Shown here one piece after another: positions 43,318 through 50,724 of a stretch of DNA of 64,000 nt (its first letter is position 1; each line of letters begins with the position of its first letter). Position numbers and translations under genes: made by a program. The DNA is from UBA10349 sp003485905. Its GTDB lineage: Bacteria; Pseudomonadota; Gammaproteobacteria; Arenicellales; Arenicellaceae. Where the stretch lies: positions 682,001-746,000 of the forward strand of contig CALSLL010000001.1 of the NCBI GenBank assembly GCA_943787185.1, in the 5' to 3' direction. Under the pieces are notes generated by a model. It was given only the letters and a program-made list of their open reading frames with translations. It was not told the DNA's origin and ran no database searches.

Positions 43318-43788
43318 ATGCTAACAATCAAAAAACTTAGTTATCCAAACACTTTTCAGGCTCTCGTACTATTTGCCTCGGTTGTGTTTTTTCCATTTAA
43401 CGTATGGTCAGCTGACTTCGATTTGAATTTAGTTAATGTTGATGAGTACGCCAACATGGAGAACCCAACGCCGGGTGAAATATACAGAACCAGCATTTTA
43501 AACGATGAACACGACGCGGATGATGTGGCTGGAATATTTGCGATTTTGGTTTCAGGCGTCGAAGTGCCTTACCACTATCATCAAGAACGAGAATCGATAT
43601 TGATGGCTATATCTGGTGAAGCGATTCAAGTAATGGAAGGCGAAGAGTTTTTAATAAAAGCAGGTGATGTCTTTTTTGTTCCCGCTATGACAAAACATCA
43701 GACCATCAACCGGTCTGATGCTGACTTCAGGTTTCTCGAGTTTTATACCAATGCGCCAGATTCTGATCGTGTCATGGTTAGTGAGTAA
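43318..43788 (+). CDS. Exported cupin-domain protein
   Basis: A 156-aa protein with signal peptide (ends NVWSA) and one cupin fold: VEVPYHYHQERESILMAISGEAIQVMEGEEFLIKAGDVFFVPAMTKHQTIN. The ligand pattern HxHxxxE ... H is complete (HYHQERE and KHQT). It is probably a periplasmic metal-binding sensor or enzyme. It follows the tannase gene by 77 nt, with AGAGG about 10 nt before its ATG. Confidence 0.85.
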   Translation: MLTIKKLSYPNTFQALVLFASVVFFPFNVWSADFDLNLVNVDEYANMENPTPGEIYRTSILNDEHDADDVAGIFAILVSGVEVPYHYHQERESILMAISGEAIQVMEGEEFLIKAGDVFFVPAMTKHQTINRSDADFRFLEFYTNAPDSDRVMVSE

Positions 43789-43817
43789 TGAGTTACTGAT
43801 CTGAATAGCGCCCCAAG

Positions 43818-44732
43818 ATGCTTGAGATTCGATTCGGCGGGTATCAAGGGCCCGCGTCTGTTCATACGCGCGCTGCGCAGGTTTTTGGTCAGGAGCTAAA
43901 AAAGCGATTGGCGGATCGAGTTCAGTTCGAATTTCAGGAGAATATCATTGAACACGGACATAATGCCGCCGATCTGCTGACTATGGTTGAAGATGGCACT
44001 CTGAGCATGTGCTATTTTTCAACCAGCTATCTGGCCGACAGGGTCCCGGAATTTGCCCTGCTCGATTTACCGTTTACCTATACCGATCGAGATTCTACCT
44101 ACGCGATTTTGGATGGTGAGGTGGGTCAGCATCTTGGCCAAGAATTGTTGCGCGCTACCGGGTTTCGAATACTGGGGCTTTGGGATAACGGTTTTCGTCA
44201 TTTTTCCAATAGCCAGCATACTATTGCTGAGCCGGCAGATTGTGCGGGCATGACTATTCGCACCTTGTTCAGTGATCTGCACTCTCAAGTTTTTAATGCC
44301 TTGGGGTTTGCGCCGCAAGCTCTGGATGTAAAAGACTTGCTAGAAGGCGTGCGCAGTGGGCGGATTGTTGCGCAGGAGAATCCGCTTACCAATACCTATA
44401 ACTTTGAGATGTATAAATTTCATCGTTTTATTACCTTGTCCTCGCATATCTTTGGCGCCGCGGCTCTATTGTGCAATAAAGAGGCGTATGAGGGATGGGA
44501 TGATGACGTTCGTGACGCAGTCACCCAAAGCGCAGCGGCAGCAACATTAACCCAACGGCAACTGGCCGCGCAGGAAGATGATTTGATGTTAGAAAAACTG
44601 CTAGCGAAAGGCGTAGAAGTTACGACACTAAACGAACAGCAGCGTGCAAAATTTGTCGATGCCGTCGGACCGATTATTCAAGATCAAAAAAACAAATTCG
44701 GTGAGCGTTTGTTTGCTTTGACCGTAAATTGA
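43818..44732 (+). CDS. DctP-like TRAP substrate-binding protein lacking a signal peptide
   Basis: A 304-aa protein of the DctP family: LEIRFGGYQGPASVHTRAAQVFGQEL, FSTSYLADRVPEFALLDLPFTYTDRD, GFRILGLWDNGFRHFSNS, GMTIRTLFSDLHSQVFNALG and GRIVAQENPLTNTYNFEMYKFHRFITLSSHIFGA with the family Asn. Unlike usual DctP it starts directly at the first beta strand, and an in-frame TAG four codons upstream rules out a hidden leader. No DctQ/DctM genes are nearby. It may act in the cytoplasm or be a decayed or repurposed binding protein. It sits between cupin and dehydrogenase genes. Confidence 0.82.
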   Translation: MLEIRFGGYQGPASVHTRAAQVFGQELKKRLADRVQFEFQENIIEHGHNAADLLTMVEDGTLSMCYFSTSYLADRVPEFALLDLPFTYTDRDSTYAILDGEVGQHLGQELLRATGFRILGLWDNGFRHFSNSQHTIAEPADCAGMTIRTLFSDLHSQVFNALGFAPQALDVKDLLEGVRSGRIVAQENPLTNTYNFEMYKFHRFITLSSHIFGAAALLCNKEAYEGWDDDVRDAVTQSAAAATLTQRQLAAQEDDLMLEKLLAKGVEVTTLNEQQRAKFVDAVGPIIQDQKNKFGERLFALTVN

Positions 44733-44768
44733 GAAAGCCTAACTTAGAACATAGAGAGACGAAACAAA

Positions 44769-45677
44769 ATGAATTCTAAAAACAGCAATATCGAGAAAAT
44801 TGGGGTTATTGGCCTCGGGAATATGGGCCGTGGTATTGCTAAAAATCTGATACTGGCGGGCCACGACGTCTTTGTTTGGGATATCAGCGAAGAGGCTCGG
44901 TTGCCTTACAATAAAACCGCGACCATCGTCGAGCCAGCTGCAATGGCGAGCGAATGTTCGATGGTTATTTTCGTGGTTCCGGGATCGCCAGAAATCGACG
45001 AGATGATGAAAGGTGACAGCGATATGCTAGCCAACCCCAAGTCCGGATTAGTGCTGTATGACTTCACCACCTCGGACCCGGTTTACACAAAGAAACTCGC
45101 TCTGCGCGCCGCTGAAAAAGGCGTCACGTATATGGATGCCGGCATGACCGGTGGCGGCGCCAAGGGCGCCGATGAAGGCACCATGACCTTGATGATTGGT
45201 GGCGACGAAGAAGTTTTCAAGAGTACGTCATCCCTGTTGAATGCGGTCGCTAAAAAACTTATTTATCTGGGCCCAAGCGGAGCCGGTCATACGATGAAGG
45301 TGGTGCACAACATGATTACGCATACCAACTTTTTTGCGCTGTGTGAGGCAGCACATCTAGGTCGTCGGGCGGGTATAAAACTGGAGGATTTGATCGAAGT
45401 ATTTAATAACGGTAACGCCTGCAGCTTTATTTCTGAGCGGCGCTTTCCAGACCACATTATTTCCGAAACCTGGGATGGTCGCTCGCGGGTTTATAACCTG
45501 CATAAGGATGTCGGCATGGCGATTGCGCTGGCCGATGATTTAGGTGCTTCCGTAAATATAGGCCGGAACACTTTTGCTTATATTCAAGAAGCGATTGATC
45601 AAGGCCGAGCGGAAGATGACTTCACTCGTCTGTATCCTGACCTGGAAGATTTGGATACGAATAAGAAAACGACATAA
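44769..45677 (+). CDS. NAD(P)-dependent oxidoreductase, 3-hydroxyisobutyrate dehydrogenase family
   Basis: A 302-aa beta-hydroxyacid dehydrogenase: GVIGLGNMGRGIAKNLILAGH at the N terminus, VPGSPEIDEMM, DFTTSDP (substrate region), DAGMTGGGAKGADEGTMTLMIGG, YLGPSGAGHTMKVVHNMI (catalytic Lys in MKVVHN) and FSxxKDxG-like YNLHKDVGMAIALADD. Substrate could be a hydroxyisobutyrate, tartronate semialdehyde or phenylserine type compound. AGAGA about 10 nt upstream serves as ribosome-binding site. It closes the plus-strand run; a hairpin follows. Confidence 0.9.
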   Translation: MNSKNSNIEKIGVIGLGNMGRGIAKNLILAGHDVFVWDISEEARLPYNKTATIVEPAAMASECSMVIFVVPGSPEIDEMMKGDSDMLANPKSGLVLYDFTTSDPVYTKKLALRAAEKGVTYMDAGMTGGGAKGADEGTMTLMIGGDEEVFKSTSSLLNAVAKKLIYLGPSGAGHTMKVVHNMITHTNFFALCEAAHLGRRAGIKLEDLIEVFNNGNACSFISERRFPDHIISETWDGRSRVYNLHKDVGMAIALADDLGASVNIGRNTFAYIQEAIDQGRAEDDFTRLYPDLEDLDTNKKTT

Positions 45678-45705
45678 ATCAATGGAGTCTGACCCCATTG
45701 ATTTT
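45676..45705. terminator. Hairpin between convergent genes, also dispersed repeat copy B
   Basis: Arms AAATCAATGG and its exact complement (10 bp) flank a 9-nt loop (AGTCTGACC). It begins inside the stop codon of the dehydrogenase gene; T-rich sequence follows on the plus strand, and on the minus strand A/T sequence follows towards the dehydrogenase. It likely stops transcription of this gene and perhaps of the opposing HIT gene. The element is 26/30 identical to the reverse complement of 35415-35444. Confidence 0.65.
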
Positions 45706-45715
45706 TATTGATTCT

Positions 45716-46183
45716 TTACTGCGTTATTGTCAATTGCGCACGAATTTCGGTCGCCAGTTGCGCATACTCATCCTCGGCAAGATAAACTTTTTTCATTTCA
45801 TCCGGCGTTGTCGTCCAGATCGGCCCACCCCAACGCGGATCTTCTAAATACCTGGGAACAATATGCCAGTGCAAGTGTGGAACCATCTGCCCAATGCTCG
45901 CAATATTAATATGATCAGGTTTGAACACCTGCATTAACGACCTCTCGGCTAAGGCGATATCATCAGACATCATTTGCCATTCGTCGCGGCTTAGCTCGTC
46001 AATACGTGTCGCATGCCTTGGGTCAAAGACGAGAACGCAATGTCCGCGATAGGTTTGGATACGCTCCAGAAATAACGTAGAAACAGAGAGTTTCTGCACC
46101 TCTAATAGCATCGTCGAGATGTCTGTACGGGGTTGATCAAACGGACAACCCTCACCTGCGACTTTTGAATTCCAGTCAGTCAT
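45716..46183 (-). CDS. HIT family protein
   Basis: A 155-aa histidine-triad nucleotide hydrolase/transferase family protein. The triad is in VPHLHWHIVPRYLEDPRWGG (HxHxH), with LVFDPRHATRIDELSRDEWQ upstream and the GTCxW-like DDPRWGGPIW pattern of the bacterial Fhit/HIT subgroup. Substrates are probably nucleoside phosphoramidates or dinucleoside polyphosphates. Single gene, convergent with the dehydrogenase and divergent from the DUF2235 gene. Confidence 0.9.
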   Translation of the reverse strand: MTDWNSKVAGEGCPFDQPRTDISTMLLEVQKLSVSTLFLERIQTYRGHCVLVFDPRHATRIDELSRDEWQMMSDDIALAERSLMQVFKPDHINIASIGQMVPHLHWHIVPRYLEDPRWGGPIWTTTPDEMKKVYLAEDEYAQLATEIRAQLTITQ

Positions 46184-46389
46184 CGTTCCTCTTATGCGCT
46201 TTCCAGCTGCCTAATAGTGGGATATTCGGCTCAATGCCAATCACCCAATAATAGTAATTTAGTTGCCAATTGTTTAGGCGATCATATCTGGTTAAATTGC
46301 GCCCAAAAAGCAGATTCTCTATTTTTGCCAAGTTGTTAGGGATGCGCTAATCTAATGTTTCGCTGCTAATGGATTAAAGGAGAAAGGAT

Positions 46390-47578
46390 ATGCCGCGTAA
46401 ACTAATACTGTGTTGTGACGGAACCGGCAACGAGATTAAAGAGAACCAAAGTAATGTGCTTAAGTTCTATCGTTTGCTAAACAAAACTAATGGCGACTCG
46501 GATGCGGCTACTGGCGCTGACGATCAAATAGCCTATTACGATACTGGCATTGGCACCATAAGTAACAGTGGTGGCTGGAGCCGATTTAAAAACAAAGCAG
46601 CGGGTGTGTTCGGTTTGGCCACCGGTTATGGGCTAGATGATAACGTGCTCGATGCCTATTGCTTCTTATGCAAAGAATACCAACCGGATGACCAAATCTA
46701 TTTATTCGGTTTTAGCCGTGGCGCTTATACCGTAAGAGTGATTGCCGGTTTGATCAACATGGTCGGCATACTCAAGCGCGAGAACTTGAACTTGGTGGGC
46801 TATGCGCTAACCGCTTATAAACAAGCCAGCCATAAAGATGACTTAGCGATCGCCTGGCGGGTGCAAGAGGTGCTCGATACGCACCGCGCAACGATTCGAT
46901 TCATGGGCTGCTGGGATACCGTAGGTTCTGTTATCACGCCGCGGCCAGATCGCGCCTATATTCCGTCATTAGAAGAACTACCCTTCACCAAAACCAACCC
47001 CTGCGTACAAAGCTTTCGCCATGCAATGGCGATTGACGAGCGACGCCGAATGTTTCGTTTATACCCCTGGATGGCAGGGCAAAAGTTTAAAAGTAATCCG
47101 TTTGTTAGCGACGCCAAGGCAGTCGACCAAGACTGTAAGCAAGTGTGGTTTGCCGGTGTGCATTCCGATATTGGCGGCGGTTACCCAGAAGATGAGAGCG
47201 GCGCGGCCAAGATTCCGCTGGCGTGGATGATTACCGAAGCCAAAGCCAATGGCTTGAAGTTTCGCGAGGCCATGGTTAAGCGTTTGGTACAGGGGAAGAA
47301 CCCCGCCAAGGCCACCCGCATATATAGCGCACCAGACTCAAATGCCGACCTGCACTATTCTGCTACGGGCGCGTGGAACCTTTTGGAGTGGTTACCCAAG
47401 CGCGACAAATATAAGAAATGGGGGTAACAAGAAATCCATCCTTGGCCATTACCTACCAGGTAAAGAGCCCCGACCAATTGCGCCCGATGCCGTGATACAT
47501 AAATCTGTGAGTGAACGCACGACCTATGCTGGTAATGAGCCTTATGAACCGGTGAACCTAGCCGAGCGATTGGGTTGA
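46390..47578 (+). pseudogene. DUF2235 (T6SS phospholipase effector-like) protein, frameshifted near the 3' end
   Basis: The first frame (345 codons) holds the alpha/beta-hydrolase DUF2235 domain: KLILCCDGTGNEI, YYDTGIGT, IYLFGFSRGAYTVRVIAGLI (GxSxG) and WFAGVHSDIGGGYPEDESG. It stops at 47425. The usual C terminus of the family (LPGKEPRPIAPDAVIHKSV, then YEPVNLAERLG) continues in the +1 frame to 47578. Removing one G from the run of five at 47420-47424 joins them. This is a one-base insertion, a sequencing error or rarely a programmed shift. The active-site region is intact. Type VI secretion genes are not nearby. AAGGAG precedes the ATG. Confidence 0.82.
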
Positions 47579-47627
47579 CCACCCGGTAAGGCTGTAATAG
47601 AAATCATCATCTCTCAAATTGGGAGTC

Positions 47628-47666
47628 AAAAAAAAACCGGTGCTCGCTAGAGCTACCGGTTTTTTT
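47628..47666. terminator. Bidirectional rho-independent terminator
   Basis: A stem ACCGGTGCTC / GAGCTACCGGT (one bulged T) with GCTA loop is flanked by nine As and seven Ts, so it works on both strands. It serves the DUF2235 gene on plus and rpmB-rpmG on minus (about 50 nt after rpmG). Confidence 0.93.
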
Positions 47667-47716
47667 ATTCCCTAGTGTTATCGACTAAAAGGTCTTAACA
47701 ACTAAAGAAAAATTCG

Positions 47717-47872
47717 CTATTTGATTTTTGCTTCCTTATACATCACGTGCTTTCGAACAACGGGGTCGTATTTTTTTACTTCCCATTTGTCAGGAGACAG
47801 TCGTTTGTTCTTGGTCACAGTGTAGTAGTGACCAGTATTAGCGCTAGATACCAATTTAATCTTTTCTCTCAT
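47717..47872 (-). CDS. rpmG: 50S ribosomal protein L33
   Basis: I translated this frame directly: 51 aa, MREKIKLVSSANTGHYYTV at the start, TKNKRLSPDKWEVKKYDPVV, ending VMYKEAKIK. This is the cysteine-free (zinc-independent) L33 form. It lies 9 nt after rpmB on the same strand, as in most gammaproteobacteria. Confidence 0.97.
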   Translation of the reverse strand: MREKIKLVSSANTGHYYTVTKNKRLSPDKWEVKKYDPVVRKHVMYKEAKIK

Positions 47873-47881
47873 AATTGCACC

Positions 47882-48118
47882 CTATACCGATTCGCCGCTA
47901 GCACGTAAATCTTCCAACACAGTATCAATGCCTTTCTTATCGATGATTCGGATAGCTTTGGCAGAGACCCGCAATTTAACCCAACGGTTCTCGCTCTCAA
48001 CCCAAAACTTTCGATAATGCAAATTTGGAACAAATGTTCGGCGCGTTCTATTTTTAGCATGAGAAACGTTATTCCCAAACGTGGTGCGCTTACCTGTTAC
48101 TTGACACTCTCTGGACAT
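47882..48118 (-). CDS. rpmB: 50S ribosomal protein L28
   Basis: A 78-aa ribosomal protein: MSRECQVTGKRTTFGNNVSH, NRTRRTFVPNLHYRKFWV and LRVSAKAIRIIDKKGIDTVL, all standard for gammaproteobacterial L28. It is the first gene of the rpmB-rpmG pair; radC lies upstream on the same strand after a 228-nt gap. Confidence 0.98.
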   Translation of the reverse strand: MSRECQVTGKRTTFGNNVSHAKNRTRRTFVPNLHYRKFWVESENRWVKLRVSAKAIRIIDKKGIDTVLEDLRASGESV

Positions 48119-48346
48119 AAAAAACCTTTAAAGTACTTTTTAGAAAAACCCAAAAACATTCATAAAATCAGATATTTACTGGGTTATCAATAAATTCACA
48201 CCGACTGCACTAGCAATCAACCCCGTGTGGGGGCGGATTTATAACAAATATCCACCCGAAAGCATAGTCCCAATTGAATAATTCTACTTATTATCACCCA
48301 ACATTCTCGCCTTATGGCGCTGTAGATTTCATCAATGAGCAATCGA

Positions 48347-49081
48347 TCATATCCAACCGCGCTCGGCAAATGATACGCACTCGGTGTCGCCCACCACAAT
48401 ATGGTCCAAAACGCGTATATCCAGTAACTCCGCTGCGCTACAAATTCGGCTAGTAATATCACGATCGGCGCTACTCGGCTCGGCGACACCTGAGGGGTGG
48501 TTATGCGCCAAAATCATCGCCGCAGCGTTGCATTTCAACCCTTCCTGCACCACTTCGCGAGGGTACACAGACGCACGAGATAAGGTTCCCCTAAAAAGTT
48601 CTATGGCAGAAATCACCCGATGTTGGTTATCCAGCATCAAAACACAGAACACCTCGTAGGGCTTTCCTACCAGCCAGTATCGTAAATAGTCGTAGGTCGC
48701 TTGCGGGCTGTCTAAAGCAGATCCTCGCTGTAGATGTTCAGCCAGGGCACGCCGACCGAGTTCTCGAACGGCTTTTAGTAGAGCGTATTTACTGTTCCCC
48801 ACACCTTTGCAAGCGAGCAGATCGTTTGCGGGAGCCGCCAGCAACCCTTTCAAGCCATTGAATTGGGATATAAGCTCACGTGCCAGGCTTACTGCGGATT
48901 GCCCTTGACAACCAGTGCCTAGAAAAATTGCCAATAACTCGCTATCAGAAAGCACCTCAGCGCCAAGTTTTATTAGCTTCTCACGCGGTCGCTCGGTCTC
49001 AGGCCATTTGCAAATGGGGATGTGTTTCGAGCTATGCTGGGATATTGTCTCTACACTGAGATTGGTAGATTGTTTATTCAT
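48347..49081 (-). CDS. radC: RadC/JAB-domain DNA repair-like protein
   Basis: A 244-aa protein with an N-terminal UPF0758 helix-hairpin-helix part (SDSELLAIFLGTGCQGQSA, LLACKGVGNSKYALLKAV) and a C-terminal JAB/MPN domain: FCVLMLDNQHRVI, LFRGTLSRASVYPREVVQ and LAHNHPSGVAEPSSADRDIT with the zinc pattern H-N-H...S...D. Its true biochemical function is still unclear; the family is no longer thought essential for recombination repair. The ATG at 49081 follows GGAG by about 5 nt. It is divergent from coaBC, the common gammaproteobacterial order. Confidence 0.95.
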   Translation of the reverse strand: MNKQSTNLSVETISQHSSKHIPICKWPETERPREKLIKLGAEVLSDSELLAIFLGTGCQGQSAVSLARELISQFNGLKGLLAAPANDLLACKGVGNSKYALLKAVRELGRRALAEHLQRGSALDSPQATYDYLRYWLVGKPYEVFCVLMLDNQHRVISAIELFRGTLSRASVYPREVVQEGLKCNAAAMILAHNHPSGVAEPSSADRDITSRICSAAELLDIRVLDHIVVGDTECVSFAERGWI

Positions 49082-49205
49082 TGCCACTCCTTGAGCATTA
49101 AATTAGCTAAATATTCGACCTTTTGGTCAAATAACGTAATTGTTTAACTATTTGTTTAACTATGCCGCTTCCTTTGCGGCCCAAGTCCAAAGTACACTCT
49201 CGTTT

Positions 49206-50417
49206 ATGAGCTGTCTACAAAATAAACAAATTCTTCTCGGTGTGTCCGGAGGAATTGCCGCTTATAAGGCGCCTGAACTGGTGCGTCGGCTGCGTGATCA
49301 AGGCGCAGAAGTACGCGTGGTTATGACAACCGCTGCGGAAGGTTTTATTACCACGCTTAGTCTACAAGCGGTTAGTGGTCACCCTGTACACGTAGCTAAA
49401 ATGAGTGCCGATAGTGAATCCGGTATGGGACACATTGATCTTGCACGATGGGCAGACCTGGTTTTAATAGCACCCGCGACGGCTAACACCATGGCTCGAC
49501 TAGCTAATGGCTTTGGCGACGAATTACTCACCACCCTATGTTTGGCAACTAGTGCGCCAATTGCTGTTGCGCCTGCAATGAACCAACAAATGTGGAGCAA
49601 TGCAGCTACACAGGTGAATCTCGAGAAAATAAAATCGATTGGAATCGAGGTTTTTGGCCCTGGCGTAGGCGATCAGGCCTGCGGCGAAACTGGCCCGGGC
49701 CGTATGCTGGAGCCCGACGAGTTAGTCGCAAGTTGTGAACAACTATTAAACTCGATTCAACGTGATGGCCCACTGCAAGAAATGCATTGTTTGATTACAG
49801 CAGGACCCACTGTCGAGCACCTTGATCCCGTTCGAGCCATCACCAATTTTAGCTCTGGTCGAATGGGCTATGCGATTGCCGCCGCAGCGGTTGCGGCCGG
49901 GGCAACGGTTACGCTTGTTAGTGGGCCGGTATCGCTAGACGTGCCGCGTGGTGTAAAGCGAATTTCAGTAAAAAGCGCGGAAGAGATGCGCAGCGCGGTT
50001 TTATCCGAAGTCAGCGACAGTGATATTTTTATCGGTGTTGCAGCGGTTGCGGACTACCGACCCAAGTCGCAAGTTAGCAAAAAAATCAAAAAAGACGACC
50101 GCAAAATGACCATTGAATTGGTAAAGAACCCGGATATTCTGAGTGAAGTTTCAGCTCATAAAGATCGGCCATTTGTTGTCGGCTTTGCTGCAGAAACTGA
50201 CGACCTAGAGAAAAATGCTCTGGGCAAACTTAAAAAGAAAAAACTGGATATGATTGCCGCCAACAAAGTCGGCGGAACTGCTTCTGGATTTGGTGACAAG
50301 CCAAATGCGCTTATGGTGTTTAACGCTAATGGCGACAAACACGAGTTAGCGATGACGGATAAAAATCAACTTGCACGACAATTGGTTGACCTTATTGGCA
50401 GCAACCTACCTGCTTAG
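49206..50417 (+). CDS. coaBC: Bifunctional phosphopantothenoylcysteine decarboxylase/synthetase
   Basis: CoaBC makes 4'-phosphopantetheine precursors in coenzyme A synthesis. The N-terminal FMN-dependent decarboxylase has GVSGGIAAYKAPELVRRL, MGHIDLARWADLVLIAPATANTMARLA (catalytic His) and APAMNQQMW; the C-terminal synthetase has TAGPTVEHLDPVRAITNFSSGRMGYAIA and VKNPDIL. I start at the ATG at 49206 (403 aa, family length); the longer frame from a TTG adds a low-quality tail. The usual neighbour dut is not downstream. Confidence 0.95.
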   Translation: MSCLQNKQILLGVSGGIAAYKAPELVRRLRDQGAEVRVVMTTAAEGFITTLSLQAVSGHPVHVAKMSADSESGMGHIDLARWADLVLIAPATANTMARLANGFGDELLTTLCLATSAPIAVAPAMNQQMWSNAATQVNLEKIKSIGIEVFGPGVGDQACGETGPGRMLEPDELVASCEQLLNSIQRDGPLQEMHCLITAGPTVEHLDPVRAITNFSSGRMGYAIAAAAVAAGATVTLVSGPVSLDVPRGVKRISVKSAEEMRSAVLSEVSDSDIFIGVAAVADYRPKSQVSKKIKKDDRKMTIELVKNPDILSEVSAHKDRPFVVGFAAETDDLEKNALGKLKKKKLDMIAANKVGGTASGFGDKPNALMVFNANGDKHELAMTDKNQLARQLVDLIGSNLPA

Positions 50418-50724
50418 CTAAATCGAGCTAACCGGCGTTTTTTTGACTCCAAATTTCGGCGTAATATTTTCGCGATCGTAGCGCCTTATCGATAATCGAC
50501 CATAAGCCACTCAAAACCCCGTTTCGCGCGGTTATTTGCGGTTATTTCACAGAAAAGTCGTTTCATGCGGTTAGCGGTTCTTCTATAATCTCGCCCCTCT
50601 ATTAAGTAGCGCCAAGTAGTGCTATGTGGCATCGGGTTTATAGCGTTAAGCCACTGACAGCGTTAAGCTATACCGAACACCCTTAAAGCAATTTCACACT
50701 CAGAACCTTACTCACAATAATTCA
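50418..50724 (+). promoter_or_regulatory. Promoter region of sucA with repeated GCGGTT motifs
   Basis: A consensus -10 TATAAT lies at 50584-50589; a weak -35 (TTTCAT, 50561-50566) is 17 bp upstream, suggesting an activator. An imperfect direct repeat, GTTTCGCGCGGTTATTTGCG (from 50521) and GTTTCATGCGGTTAGCGGTT (50560-50579), brings four GCGGTT copies at 50528, 50538, 50567 and 50574. No gene was seen in the interval. Confidence 0.5.

Noticed and set aside
49098..49139. GACC-TTTT-GGTC palindrome between radC and coaBC
   Set aside because: The arms are only 4 bp and no promoter alignment or repeat supports a site.
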